A stretch of DNA of 64,000 nucleotides, from positions 1,826,717-1,890,716 of the forward strand of contig CP070835.1 in assembly GCA_020341775.1 (NCBI GenBank). Direction: 5' to 3'. This stretch comes from Candidatus Bathyarchaeota archaeon (lineage in GTDB: Archaea; Thermoproteota; Bathyarchaeia; Bathyarchaeales; SOJC01). The notes beneath the pieces are model-generated. The model searched no databases, was not told where the DNA came from, and saw only the letters and a list, made by a program, of their open reading frames with translations. This document shows, in pieces, positions 49,670-58,564 of the stretch (position 1 is the stretch's first letter; each line of letters begins with the position of its first letter). Made by a program: the position numbers and the translations under genes.

Positions 49670-51763
49670 CTAATCTATTTTCTGTTTGGGTCTCAGCCTG
49701 CGGTAAATCAAAGGTATGGAGATGGCCAGTGTTAATAGTAACAAAAAGACTGCTGTGATGAAGGCGGGTGTTTCTGTGATGAAGCCAGCAACGGACACGA
49801 CTTCGCCTACTTTTAAAGTGACGACTTCGGGGTCCTGTAGATAGAGCCCAGTTGTCCTGTAGGGTTTTTCCGCCACAGAAACGAAGATTTTGTAGTTCCC
49901 GCCTATAAGATTGACAAATTGGGCGACTCCGTTTCCGCTGGTTGGGCTGGAGACAATCCATTTTCCTTCGCGTTCGATTGTGACGTTTGCGTTGGGAATT
50001 CCTTGCCCAAAATAGTCCAAAACATTCACGCTGAGCATCAAATTGTAGAGCCTGCAATGGACGATAAAGGTTGTCGGATGGGTCAAGTTATTGACCAGTG
50101 TGTTCGTTTCATTCAACTCGGAGCCATCTTTGTATACTTTAACTAGGTACCTTCCGAAAGTCAGGTTGATGGGAAACTCCCCTTTTTGGTTAGTGGTACC
50201 CTCGCCCATTAAGCCGTCGAGCCCAATGCTCCAATCGTAAATGCGGATTTGCGCGTTGGGCAGAGGGGAGCGAGTTCTGTTGAGGGCTCTAACTACGAGC
50301 ACGAGTGTTGGACACGTAATGTTGATCTCGCTTGAGGATGTCAAGTTCAATGTTGTAGCGTCGAACAGGCTTCCGTAGCGGCTCGATTTCACTGTGTAGT
50401 TGATGTTAGTAAAGAGGTTTCGAAGGGTCGTCCGGCCAGTTAGGTTAGTTTGGGTGAAGGCGGTTCTTGAAATATTTGCGTTTGCTCTTGTGGTGTGTGT
50501 GAAGTTTGCGCTTATATCTACGAATGGAAGCAGATTATGGGTTTCGTCTTCGACTGTTATTTCAAGGTGGGCGAGAGAGCATACGACCTCTAAGGCGAGG
50601 GTTTCGGTGAGGTTTTTGGAGAGGCTAATTTCTGTTGTGGAGCCTACTTGGGTGTCGTTTAAATAAGTGGCAAAGGTGTAGTTTGTCGCTTCAATGTAGA
50701 AAGATGTGACTCCACTCTGCCTAGTGGTGTTTGAGAACACATTGGAAGAAAAGGTGTTATTTGCTTCCACTACGATTCCTTCGATTGGCTCATCGTCTAG
50801 ATTGACTGTCTTGACGTCGCAAGCAAAAGATTTGGAAACGATCGTAAAGCTTTGGTTTTCCGGAACCGGCTTTGGCGTTCCTGAGGACATTTCCACTTCT
50901 GCTTTGTAGAGTCCTAAGCTGGCGTTTGCTGGAATGGCCCAGTTTGCGGTGATTTTCCCTTGGGGGCCTGTTGCATTATCAAAATTTGATTCGAAGACAG
51001 GGTCGTCCTGGTGAGTTATTCTAATTCTTAGTATGTCCGTTGGCGTATAATTGAGGGCTTGGACGTTTACTGTCTGAAATCGATGGTACTCCTTGGAGTT
51101 GGTAAGTCCTATCGTGAAGGCTCCTTCTGCAAGATTTGTACTATGTCTGGTAAGCAGCATGTCGTATGTGCCTGCAAAGAATGTGTGCGGGTTTTGGTCG
51201 AATAAAGCTAAATAGTTGTATGCTTGGGTGAAGTTTCCCTGATCTCCTACTGACATTTCTCGGTTGATTAGTGAGTGGGTTGTGTTCGCAGGATCCGTGA
51301 TGGTGATGTTAACGGTTGAAACGCCGGGGTTTCCGCCTGTAACTGCAGCGAGAACTGTGATGTTCGCGCCTTCCTGCGCAAATGGAGTTGTAGATTCAAT
51401 TTTATATTCGGTTTGAACTGTAAAGTTTGCTGTGCTATTTTCTTCCCTGGTTACGTCGTGCAGTGTCACCACGTGGCTGCCAGATGTGGCGTTTGGAACG
51501 ATGAAGATGTCGAAGACGTTGATTGGATCTGCGTGTCCGCTTTTCACCAGCGTGTCATCAAAGAAGATCTTGTAGGATCCATTTACTTCGGTGATTTGTC
51601 CAGTTAAGGACACCTCAGCTCCAACCGGTCCGTCGATTGGAGAAAGTGTGCTTATTGTGACGTCAGCTAAGACTTTAGGTGTGGGTAAGACTGTAAAAAG
51701 AGCTAGAATTAGCAATATGACTGTGAATATGGTAAGGTTTTTAGCGTGTTGGTTCAGGTGCAA
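49670..51763 (-). CDS. Large secreted/surface protein with repeated beta-sandwich domains
   Basis: A 697-residue protein: signal peptide (about 1-33), several Ig-like or carboxypeptidase-regulatory-like beta domains (for example near 310-400, 430-470, 500-560 and 575-640) and a C-terminal membrane span (about 667-688) with a short basic tail. It is very rich in N-X-S/T sites, consistent with archaeal N-glycosylation. Likely a surface-anchored structural or adhesion protein; no enzymatic motif. Confidence 0.75.
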   Translation of the reverse strand: MHLNQHAKNLTIFTVILLILALFTVLPTPKVLADVTISTLSPIDGPVGAEVSLTGQITEVNGSYKIFFDDTLVKSGHADPINVFDIFIVPNATSGSHVVTLHDVTREENSTANFTVQTEYKIESTTPFAQEGANITVLAAVTGGNPGVSTVNITITDPANTTHSLINREMSVGDQGNFTQAYNYLALFDQNPHTFFAGTYDMLLTRHSTNLAEGAFTIGLTNSKEYHRFQTVNVQALNYTPTDILRIRITHQDDPVFESNFDNATGPQGKITANWAIPANASLGLYKAEVEMSSGTPKPVPENQSFTIVSKSFACDVKTVNLDDEPIEGIVVEANNTFSSNVFSNTTRQSGVTSFYIEATNYTFATYLNDTQVGSTTEISLSKNLTETLALEVVCSLAHLEITVEDETHNLLPFVDISANFTHTTRANANISRTAFTQTNLTGRTTLRNLFTNINYTVKSSRYGSLFDATTLNLTSSSEINITCPTLVLVVRALNRTRSPLPNAQIRIYDWSIGLDGLMGEGTTNQKGEFPINLTFGRYLVKVYKDGSELNETNTLVNNLTHPTTFIVHCRLYNLMLSVNVLDYFGQGIPNANVTIEREGKWIVSSPTSGNGVAQFVNLIGGNYKIFVSVAEKPYRTTGLYLQDPEVVTLKVGEVVSVAGFITETPAFITAVFLLLLTLAISIPLIYRRLRPKQKID

Positions 51764-51881
51764 TTTTTTCCCTCTTCACTTTTACTAGGGAGGTTGACAT
51801 TTCATAGTAAAGGCGTATTTTAAGCTTTATCTGTTGTCGCTGTTTAATTGCATTATCATTCTCATTTTTACTGCATCCAGG

Positions 51882-51897
51882 CCTGCATGCATGCAGG
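51882..51897. promoter_or_regulatory. Perfect 16-base palindrome upstream of TYW1
   Basis: CCTGCATGCATGCAGG is a perfect palindrome 98 bases before the TYW1 start. Its TGCATGCATGCA core also occurs exactly at 12204-12215, over the VIT gene start. A TATA-like TTATTTATGA follows at about 51936-51945. The role is unknown. Confidence 0.35.
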
Positions 51898-51994
51898 AAA
51901 AAAAATACTGCTTTTCGCCATGATTGGCTTCATGCTTATTTATGACTGGGGGTTAAGTGTTTCAGGCGCTGCGTACGCCCATGGGAGATTCACC

Positions 51995-52951
51995 TTGCAA
52001 CCGCTAATTTCGAAGGAAGTTTCTCAACTGCTGAAGGCTCAAAAGTATCATATGGTAGGTCAACACTCGGCGATCAAACGTTGCCGCTGGTTATACAACA
52101 CGTTGATTCACGATCAACCCTGTTACAAGCAGAGGTTCTATGGAATAAAGACGCATCAATGTATACAGATGACTCCGACAGTTTTCAGCTGCACCATGCG
52201 GTGTCTATTCTGCTGGCGGGTTCAAAGCGGGGACAAGGGGTTGAAATGGGACGAAACAGCTCTGCCAATGTGCGACGAGCCCGAAGTTATCGTAGAAAAC
52301 TGCATTAAGGCCCAGAAGAGGCTTTTGAGTGGTTACAAAGCCAATCCCAAAGCAGACGCGGAGAAGTATCGAGAGGCCCTGCAGCCGAAGCATGCAGCAA
52401 TAAGCTTAGCTGGAGAACCCACACTCTATCCACGACTTGGAAACTTGATCGGATCTTTCCATAGAAGGGGCTTCACAACGTTTTTAGTGTCAAACGGCAC
52501 CCAACCAGAAGCCCTGTCAAGACTTGGTGAAGAACCTACCCAATTGTATATTTCAGTTTGCGCCCCCGACGAAAAGACTTTCTTGAAAACTTGTCGCCCG
52601 CAAATTCCAGATGCGTGGGAGAGACTCAACGAAACTCTTGCTCTTCTTCCAAGCTTTGAATGTCCTACCGTGCTACGGCTTACGCTAGGGCGTCATCTTA
52701 ACATTAAACGTCCCGAACGGTATGCTCAGCTGGTAAGAAAAGCCGAGCCCACTTACGTTGAGCCAAAAGCCTATATGCACGTTGGATTTTCACGGTTGAG
52801 ACTTCGATACTCAAACATGCCGTTGCATGAAGAAATCCAAGATTTCGCCGCCACGCTGGCTGAGCTTACCAGCTACAGGGTGCTAGATGAATCAAAAGAA
52901 AGCCGAGTTGTGTTGTTGAGTCGACTGAAGAAGCCGTTTAGGCGGGATTAG
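51995..52951 (+). CDS. taw1: TYW1/Taw1, 4-demethylwyosine synthase
   Basis: A 318-residue radical SAM enzyme: KYHMVGQHSAIKRCRW, FYGIKTHQCIQMTP, radical SAM CTMRCLFCWR, SLAGEPTLYP, FLVSNGTQPE and KAYMHVGFSRLRL. It condenses m1G37 with pyruvate carbons to make the tricyclic wyosine base in tRNA-Phe, using two iron-sulfur clusters. TTG 51995 is chosen as GGGAG lies seven bases upstream; the longer frame from 51848 begins with an untypical hydrophobic stretch. Confidence 0.94.
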   Translation: MQPLISKEVSQLLKAQKYHMVGQHSAIKRCRWLYNTLIHDQPCYKQRFYGIKTHQCIQMTPTVFSCTMRCLFCWRVQSGDKGLKWDETALPMCDEPEVIVENCIKAQKRLLSGYKANPKADAEKYREALQPKHAAISLAGEPTLYPRLGNLIGSFHRRGFTTFLVSNGTQPEALSRLGEEPTQLYISVCAPDEKTFLKTCRPQIPDAWERLNETLALLPSFECPTVLRLTLGRHLNIKRPERYAQLVRKAEPTYVEPKAYMHVGFSRLRLRYSNMPLHEEIQDFAATLAELTSYRVLDESKESRVVLLSRLKKPFRRD

Positions 52952-53051
52952 TGCTCATGCTGGGATTAGCGCCAAACAGCTTCCTTACAATGCGTAAAGC
53001 CTTTTAAGACAACTGGACAAGTTGTTCAACGCTGTTTTGGAGTTTAGGCTC

Positions 53052-53684
53052 ATGTCGTTGAAACGGATTCTGAGGAAAATCGAAGAGGAATTGAAGGAAA
53101 GAAAGGCCATAAAAGATGAGCTTTATGATGCGATGCGTAAGGCAACGCGTTTTTCAAAGCAAGCGATTTTTCTGGTTCACAAGGGAGAGTTTGAAGAAGC
53201 CAAAAAGATGCTTGGAGAGGCCGAGAGACTGCTTGTTGAACGTGATCAAGTTTCCTTGACTCACCAGAAGCTCGCTCATGCGGGCATCGTCGACGTTGCT
53301 TTCCAAGAATACGCTGAAGCATATGTCTTTCTCCAGTTGGTGCAGAATGGCAGATTTGTTACTCCGGAGAAAATCAAAGTTCCATCGACCTCCTACCTAC
53401 TTGGATTGGCGGATGTTGTGGGTGAGCTTAGGCGCAAAGTCTTGGATTCTCTTAGAGAAGGAGATGGAGAGGGCGCTCAGAAAAACTTTGAGATCATGGA
53501 TTTCATTTACAGTGAACTAATAGGGATTGATGAAGCTCTGCATTCTGTTTCTGAACTTAGACGGAAGACTGACATTGCGCGACGAATCGTAGAATTGACC
53601 CGTGGAGATATTACAATCGAAGCACGTAGAAACTCTTTGGAGCGTTCAATTAGGAGCCTCGAAGATGCTTTAAAGGAGAAGTAA
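53052..53684 (+). CDS. Archaeal translin-family protein
   Basis: About 210 residues, all helical, with the translin pattern (IEEELKERKAIKDELYDAMR, QEYAEAYVFLQLV, YLLGLADVVGELRRKVLD). Translin binds single-stranded nucleic acid, and with TRAX forms an endoribonuclease. Archaeal forms can cut RNA on their own. GGAG ten bases upstream supports ATG 53052. Confidence 0.9.
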   Translation: MSLKRILRKIEEELKERKAIKDELYDAMRKATRFSKQAIFLVHKGEFEEAKKMLGEAERLLVERDQVSLTHQKLAHAGIVDVAFQEYAEAYVFLQLVQNGRFVTPEKIKVPSTSYLLGLADVVGELRRKVLDSLREGDGEGAQKNFEIMDFIYSELIGIDEALHSVSELRRKTDIARRIVELTRGDITIEARRNSLERSIRSLEDALKEK

Positions 53685-53731
53685 GGCAGCTGATTCATCT
53701 TCTCCAAAGCTGAACATGAAGAGATTTCAAT

Positions 53732-54412
53732 ATGGTTTTTGTCCAAAGGGCTCACGCCACACAGCTTGCCATGTCCAAACTTGTGATTCGTCGAGACACG
53801 CTTCCAGAGAAACTCCGCCTTGTGGCTGGAGTAGATGTGGCTTATTCGGAGAAGTCGTCAATAGCCGCCGCGACAGTTCTCAATTACGATTCGCTCTCTC
53901 TCGCAGAGACAAGAACAGCTCAGACTGTGACGAAGCTTCCCTACATCCCTACTCTGCTTTCCTTTAGAGAAATGCCCCCAGCTATAGCGGCTGTAAAAAA
54001 GTTGCGTTTACAACCAGACGTTTTCATCGTCGATGGGCAGGGGCTGATGCATCCTTACAGGCTTGGGTTTGCCAGTCACTTGGGCCTCGTCATGAACCGC
54101 CCCACAGTTGGTGTTGCGAAAAATCCGCTCACTGGTGATGTTGGCAGTTTCAACAAGTCGGGTTGGGCCCCAGTCATAGACAGACAAGAGGTAATTGGAG
54201 CAGCCCTCTTGACTCGAAAGGGTGCAAGGCCTGTTTATGTAAGCATTGGGCACATGGTTTCCTTGAAAAGAGCTATAGAAGTTGTTAAACACTGCAGCCC
54301 GAAATATCGAATTCCAGAACCGATACGTTTAGCACATGACGAGGCGACAAAGGAAAAACGGAAAATCAAAAAAGGGCGGTCACTGAAAAGAAACGCTGGT
54401 GCCAAGTCATGA
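53732..54412 (+). CDS. nfi: Endonuclease V
   Basis: A 226-residue protein: LVAGVDVAYSEK metal-binding Asp, LPYIPTLLSFRE, and VDGQGLMHPYRLGFASHLGL. It cuts DNA or RNA one base 3' of inosine, repairing deaminated adenine. Its last codons overlap the next gene by four bases (ATGA), so both are translated together. Confidence 0.95.
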   Translation: MVFVQRAHATQLAMSKLVIRRDTLPEKLRLVAGVDVAYSEKSSIAAATVLNYDSLSLAETRTAQTVTKLPYIPTLLSFREMPPAIAAVKKLRLQPDVFIVDGQGLMHPYRLGFASHLGLVMNRPTVGVAKNPLTGDVGSFNKSGWAPVIDRQEVIGAALLTRKGARPVYVSIGHMVSLKRAIEVVKHCSPKYRIPEPIRLAHDEATKEKRKIKKGRSLKRNAGAKS

Positions 54413-55104
54413 ATATTCGCATAAAAAATTTTGTTGACCTGATAAAAGACAGAGGCCTTCGCAAGAAAGTGGTTGACATCATTGAAAATCCCCAAATTAG
54501 AATTGGCAGCACGACTTATTCGGGATTGCCGCTTGAATCCTCCCCGGCTGGTCTGTCCCGTCATCACAGTTATCCAGGAGGCTTCATTGAGCACGTGATC
54601 GCTACTTCTAGAATCGCCTTGGCGTTATGCGACGTTGTAGAAGATGTTTATAGCGGCAAAGTAGATCGTGATCAAGTGTTGGCGGGGACAATTCTGCATG
54701 ACATATTCAAACCACTCACCTACGCCGAAATTGATGGGGGGTACATGCCCACAAAATTGGGAGAACGTTTGGACCATTTAACTTTGGTTGCCTCTGAATT
54801 GATTCGGCGAAGCTTTGCACTGGACATAGTTCACATAGTCTGCGCTCATCATGGAGGCCAAGCTGGCCCCACGTGGCCTAGAACAGTTGAAGCTTTGATC
54901 TGCCACTTGGCAGATTCAACGGACTCGCAGCTGAGTGGTGAAGTCCTGCGGGCTGCAAGGTATCTCTCTCGGAAGGTTTCAGGCGAAGAGCCTGCCCTGC
55001 TGACGTCGAAGGAAGCCTTCGAAATCGTACATTCGAAAACGGTCGAAGGATGGGAGGGAGTTGACAAGACAGTGCAGAATATTAAGCGAGAAAAGCCGTA
55101 TTGA
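54409..55104 (+). CDS. HD-domain phosphohydrolase
   Basis: A 231-residue HD-superfamily protein: RHHSYPGGFIEHVIA metal site, LAGTILHDIFKPLTY HD pair, and VHIVCAHHGGQ. It resembles archaeal HD enzymes including MptB, the cyclic-phosphate phosphodiesterase of methanopterin synthesis; that role is possible but not shown. Overlaps the endonuclease V gene by ATGA and is convergent with the phosphodiesterase gene. Confidence 0.8.
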   Translation: MNIRIKNFVDLIKDRGLRKKVVDIIENPQIRIGSTTYSGLPLESSPAGLSRHHSYPGGFIEHVIATSRIALALCDVVEDVYSGKVDRDQVLAGTILHDIFKPLTYAEIDGGYMPTKLGERLDHLTLVASELIRRSFALDIVHIVCAHHGGQAGPTWPRTVEALICHLADSTDSQLSGEVLRAARYLSRKVSGEEPALLTSKEAFEIVHSKTVEGWEGVDKTVQNIKREKPY

Positions 55105-55602
55105 CTAGAGCTGAACAATCTCGGTCTCTCGTGTGACTGTGTCCCACAAAGCCATGGTTGATTTTTGGGTTAGATAGCCACAAACTTCTCCAGGATTGAT
55201 TATTCTTGTTCCACTTTCTTTGCGGATTTCTGCTTCGTGGGAATGCCCGTGAATCACCACGTCGTAGCTTCCAGTGTTGATGAGCGATCGCAGCAGTTCT
55301 TCTTGTTCACCATGCAACAGTGCGATCGTGAGTCCTTCAACTTCGACTTCGGCGAAGTGGCCTCGGATCTCTGCGTTTTCTATTTCGGAAAATCTCTTCG
55401 TCAAGAGTGCGTGGTCGCCATCGTTGTTTCCAAAGACGCCAATAAGTGTTGCCTTCAATTGTTTGAATCGCATCACTGTGAAGGGTGCGACGTAGTCACC
55501 AGCATGGAGCACGAGCTCCACTCTTTCTTGGTTAAGTCTCTCTATTGCCTTATAGACTGCTGGTAGATTGTCATGGGTATCGGAGATTATCCCGATTTTC
55601 AA
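55105..55602 (-). CDS. Metallophosphoesterase (MJ0936/YfcE family)
   Basis: About 165 residues with all calcineurin-type motifs: GIISDTHDN, LHAGDYV, GVFGNNDGD, LLHGE and HGHSHEAE. Such enzymes hydrolyse phosphodiesters with two metals; the natural substrate is unknown. TTG 55602 has GAGGTGA seven bases upstream, and the frame from 55656 adds an untypical lead. Confidence 0.92.
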   Translation of the reverse strand: MKIGIISDTHDNLPAVYKAIERLNQERVELVLHAGDYVAPFTVMRFKQLKATLIGVFGNNDGDHALLTKRFSEIENAEIRGHFAEVEVEGLTIALLHGEQEELLRSLINTGSYDVVIHGHSHEAEIRKESGTRIINPGEVCGYLTQKSTMALWDTVTRETEIVQL

Positions 55603-55721
55603 TTCTTTCTCACCTCGTGATGGATGGCCTGTGCTTCGAAAAGCCTTTTTCGTCACGCCTTTATTAATTTTGACGCAGGCACAGCGCTCGCAGCTTGCTC
55701 CGCCGACAGATGAGAGCTATA

Positions 55722-56264
55722 CTAACCTTTTAGCTGTCTTCCATATTCATATCCTCTTTTAAACGCAGCAAGGTTCAGTTTTTCGGTTCCTCGTGGAACA
55801 TTCTGCGCAACTGCTTTTTTCATAGCTTCAGGAGTCACTATTTTTGTGATCGCTGTGAGTGCACCGAGCATGACGACGTTTGCGATTATTGTTTTGCCAA
55901 GTTTTTGTGCGATTTTCGTTGCGGGGATGTTGTAAGTTTTCAAGTGGAGAGAGCTCTCCACTTCTGTGACCATGCTTGGGTCGAGAAGGATTGTTGCGCC
56001 TTTTTTCGCTGTGCTCACGTATTTATTGTAGGCTTCCTGGGACATTATCATCACGATGTCAGGCTCGTCTACTTTGGGGTAGTCTATCTCTTCATCTGCA
56101 ATGACAACTTCGGATTTACAGCTGCCGCCTCTCGATTCAGGTCCGTAAGACTGAGTTTGCACCGCGTTTTTGTCGCCCCAAATACAAGCCGCTGTGGCAA
56201 GCATCAACCCTGATCGGATTATGCCTTGTCCTCCAAAGCCTGCGAATCTTATTTCGGTTCTCAC
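55722..56264 (-). CDS. korC: 2-Oxoacid:ferredoxin oxidoreductase gamma subunit (KorC)
   Basis: A 180-residue subunit: RFAGFGGQGIIRSGLMLA and SYGPESRGGSCKSEVVI, typical of the gamma domain of 2-oxoacid:ferredoxin oxidoreductases. Overlaps the beta subunit gene by four bases. With alpha, beta and delta it forms the full enzyme, which converts a 2-oxoacid, probably 2-oxoglutarate, to acyl-CoA, CO2 and reduced ferredoxin. Confidence 0.94.
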   Translation of the reverse strand: MRTEIRFAGFGGQGIIRSGLMLATAACIWGDKNAVQTQSYGPESRGGSCKSEVVIADEEIDYPKVDEPDIVMIMSQEAYNKYVSTAKKGATILLDPSMVTEVESSLHLKTYNIPATKIAQKLGKTIIANVVMLGALTAITKIVTPEAMKKAVAQNVPRGTEKLNLAAFKRGYEYGRQLKG

Positions 56265-57118
56265 TTTGTGTTTTCTCCCTCTAAATCCTCTTTTACTTGA
56301 GCAGTCATTTCTCTGAGCAGTCGACCGTAGCTCGGCTTCTCGATGTCAACAAACTCGCCGATTATGATCCGGTTTTTTGTGATTACCGCTTTTGCTGGAT
56401 CGTATGCTTTGTGCACTTCCGACACTAACTTAAACCATTTCATCACTTCAACTGCTGTTCCAAGTTTGTTGTAGCGGTCATAAATTTCTGGGCATGGTGA
56501 AATGACTTCGATGAGAGAGAAGCCTTCTTTTTGCAGCGCCTTTTTGATTGAGGCTTTTAGCCTTCGCACTTGGAGGGTTGTCCAACGCGCGGCGTATACG
56601 GCTCCGGACGCAGCAGCGAGGTGAACCAAGTTGAAGGGGTGTTCTATGTTTCCATAGGGAGTGGTTGTGGTCCAAGCTTCCAAAGGCGTAGTTGGGCCGT
56701 ATTGACCTCCTGTCATCCCATAGTTAAAATTATTGGCGCAGATGACCTTAATGTCCACGTTTCTGCGTGCGGCATGGATGAAGTGGTTTCCGCCGATGGC
56801 AAAGAGGTCTCCATCACCACTGATTACCACCACTTTGAGCTGTGGATTAGCAAGCTTCACGCCTGTTGCAAAGGGTATCGCCCTGCCATGAGTTGTGTGG
56901 AATGAATCAACGTTTACGTAGCCTGCAGCTCGACCGATGCATCCAATGCCGGAAATGACAACAATGTTGTCCAAGTCCAGCTGCAGCTCGTCGAGAGCTT
57001 CGAGGAAGCTATTCAGGAGAATGCCATTGCCACACCCCTCACACCAGATGTGGGGCATTCTCTCCTGTCTTAGATACTTTGCCAAGGGATGCTGCAACAT
57101 CAAATCCTTGTTGTTCAT
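56261..57118 (-). CDS. korB: 2-Oxoacid:ferredoxin oxidoreductase beta subunit (KorB)
   Basis: A 285-residue thiamine-diphosphate subunit: WCEGCGNGILLNSF, VVISGDGDLFAIGGNH and NNFNYGMTGGQYGPTTP. Binds the cofactor and carries out decarboxylation. It starts one base after the alpha gene ends. Confidence 0.95.
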   Translation of the reverse strand: MNNKDLMLQHPLAKYLRQERMPHIWCEGCGNGILLNSFLEALDELQLDLDNIVVISGIGCIGRAAGYVNVDSFHTTHGRAIPFATGVKLANPQLKVVVISGDGDLFAIGGNHFIHAARRNVDIKVICANNFNYGMTGGQYGPTTPLEAWTTTTPYGNIEHPFNLVHLAAASGAVYAARWTTLQVRRLKASIKKALQKEGFSLIEVISPCPEIYDRYNKLGTAVEVMKWFKLVSEVHKAYDPAKAVITKNRIIIGEFVDIEKPSYGRLLREMTAQVKEDLEGENTK

Positions 57119-57119
57119 T

Positions 57120-58271
57120 TCACATCCTCCTCATGGCCTCTACAATTTCTGAGGGGCGATGAGGCTCTTCGCCGAGTTTTGAAAGAAGTGAGACAGGGGT
57201 CGTTTTCGCTGCCCTTTCAACCTCTCGAACTAGTTGTCCACAATTCATTTCAGGCACTATGATGGCTTTGGCTTGCTCTGCAATTTGGGCAACCAGTTTC
57301 TCTGGAAAGGGCCAAATTGTGATAAGTCGAAGTAGCCCCGCCTTTATCCCTTGCGTTCTGGCTTTTCGCACTGCACTCAAAGCTGCACGAGAGGCGATTC
57401 CGTAGGCTACCACTACGACATCAGCGTCTTCGAGCGTTACTTCTTTAACTTGGATTATCGTATCAGTATTCGTGCGGATTTTTCCGCACAATCTCTTGAC
57501 AAGCTTAGTTTGCTCGGGGATGCTCACCGTTTTTGGTGCACCTTTTTCATCATGGGTTAAGCCGGTCGCATGAAAACGATAGCCTTCGCCGAAACAGGCC
57601 ATGGGCGGGACAAGGTCGTCGTCCGGTTGGAAGGGGTGATATTCCCGCGGTGGCACAACTGGCTTTTTTCGATTTATAATTGTGATCTCGTTTGACGGTG
57701 GAATTTCGACTCGCTCCCACATGTGGCCGATGATCTCGTCGGCTAATAGCATCACAGGAACACGAAAAGTTTCAGCAAGGTTGAAGCATTCTATCGTTAA
57801 ATCAAACATTTCTTGGACAGAAGAAGGTGCTAACGCAATTATTTCGTAGTCTCCGTGAGACCCCCACTTCGCTTGCATTACATCCTGCTGTCCCGGCATG
57901 GTGGGCTGCCCAGTGCTGGGTCCACCGCGCATAATGTCTACAATTACGAGAGGCGCTTCAGTCATGACTGCGAGCCCAATGTTTTCCTGCATCAGGCTGA
58001 AACCGGGACCCGACGTCGCCGTCATCGCCTTCTTGCCTGCGTATGATGCTCCAATGACCGCAGCAATTGACGCGATTTCGTCTTCCATCTGAATATAGAT
58101 TCCGCCTATCTGAGGCAGTCTTCTTGCCATTCGTTCAGCGATTTCAGTAGCAGGAGTGATGGGGTAGCCTCCAAAAAATCGACATCCAGCCGCCAAGGCT
58201 CCTTCGGCGCATGCCAAGTCACCGCTAAGAAAATGCGTGCCAGTTAGCACAGCCTTATTGTTTTTCGCCAC
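57120..58271 (-). CDS. korA: 2-Oxoacid:ferredoxin oxidoreductase alpha subunit (KorA)
   Basis: About 383 residues: GTHFLSGDLACAEGALAAGC, FFGGYPITPATEIAE, MTATSGPGFSLMQENIGLA and MRGGPSTGQPT, then a C-terminal transketolase-type domain. The sequence is of the KorA type. GTG 58271, preceded by GGAAGG, overlaps the delta gene by 17 bases; the frame open further upstream runs within it and is not used. Confidence 0.94.
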   Translation of the reverse strand: MAKNNKAVLTGTHFLSGDLACAEGALAAGCRFFGGYPITPATEIAERMARRLPQIGGIYIQMEDEIASIAAVIGASYAGKKAMTATSGPGFSLMQENIGLAVMTEAPLVIVDIMRGGPSTGQPTMPGQQDVMQAKWGSHGDYEIIALAPSSVQEMFDLTIECFNLAETFRVPVMLLADEIIGHMWERVEIPPSNEITIINRKKPVVPPREYHPFQPDDDLVPPMACFGEGYRFHATGLTHDEKGAPKTVSIPEQTKLVKRLCGKIRTNTDTIIQVKEVTLEDADVVVVAYGIASRAALSAVRKARTQGIKAGLLRLITIWPFPEKLVAQIAEQAKAIIVPEMNCGQLVREVERAAKTTPVSLLSKLGEEPHRPSEIVEAMRRM

Positions 58272-58554
58272 TTTCAGAACCTTCCCTTCTTTCTTTTTCG
58301 ATGGTGAAAACTGCAAATTCGGGACAGATGGCGGTGCAAAAGCTGCAGAGAGCACAGTTGTCTTCGTCCACTACTTTGGGTGGGTATGCGCCCCTCTTGT
58401 TAAGCTTGTTTGACTTCTCCAACACCTTCTTGGGGCAAAATTCGATGCAAAAATCGCAGCCTTTGCACAAATCAGTTATGACGTGAATTTCGGCTTTCGG
58501 AAGTCCTATTTTTTCGGCGTCTAAAGGTTTTCTCCACAATTTCTGAGGTGTCAT
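58255..58554 (-). CDS. korD: 2-Oxoacid:ferredoxin oxidoreductase delta (ferredoxin) subunit
   Basis: About 99 residues with two cluster motifs (CKGCDFCIEFCP and CALCSFCTAICP). Carries electrons from KorB to external ferredoxin or, here, to the co-encoded Hdr proteins. ATG 58554 has AAGGTGG close upstream, ten bases after the HdrA stop. Confidence 0.92.
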   Translation of the reverse strand: MTPQKLWRKPLDAEKIGLPKAEIHVITDLCKGCDFCIEFCPKKVLEKSNKLNKRGAYPPKVVDEDNCALCSFCTAICPEFAVFTIEKERREGSESGEKQ

Positions 58555-58564
58555 CACGTCCACC

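Noticed and set aside
49578-50057. Minus-strand 159-codon frame
   Set aside because: Overlaps the surface-protein gene on the same strand in another frame and lacks protein-like features.
51848-51994. N-terminal extension of TYW1
   Set aside because: TYW1 proteins begin near the KYHMVGQ segment, and a ribosome binding site precedes TTG 51995; the extension is promoter sequence with a palindrome.
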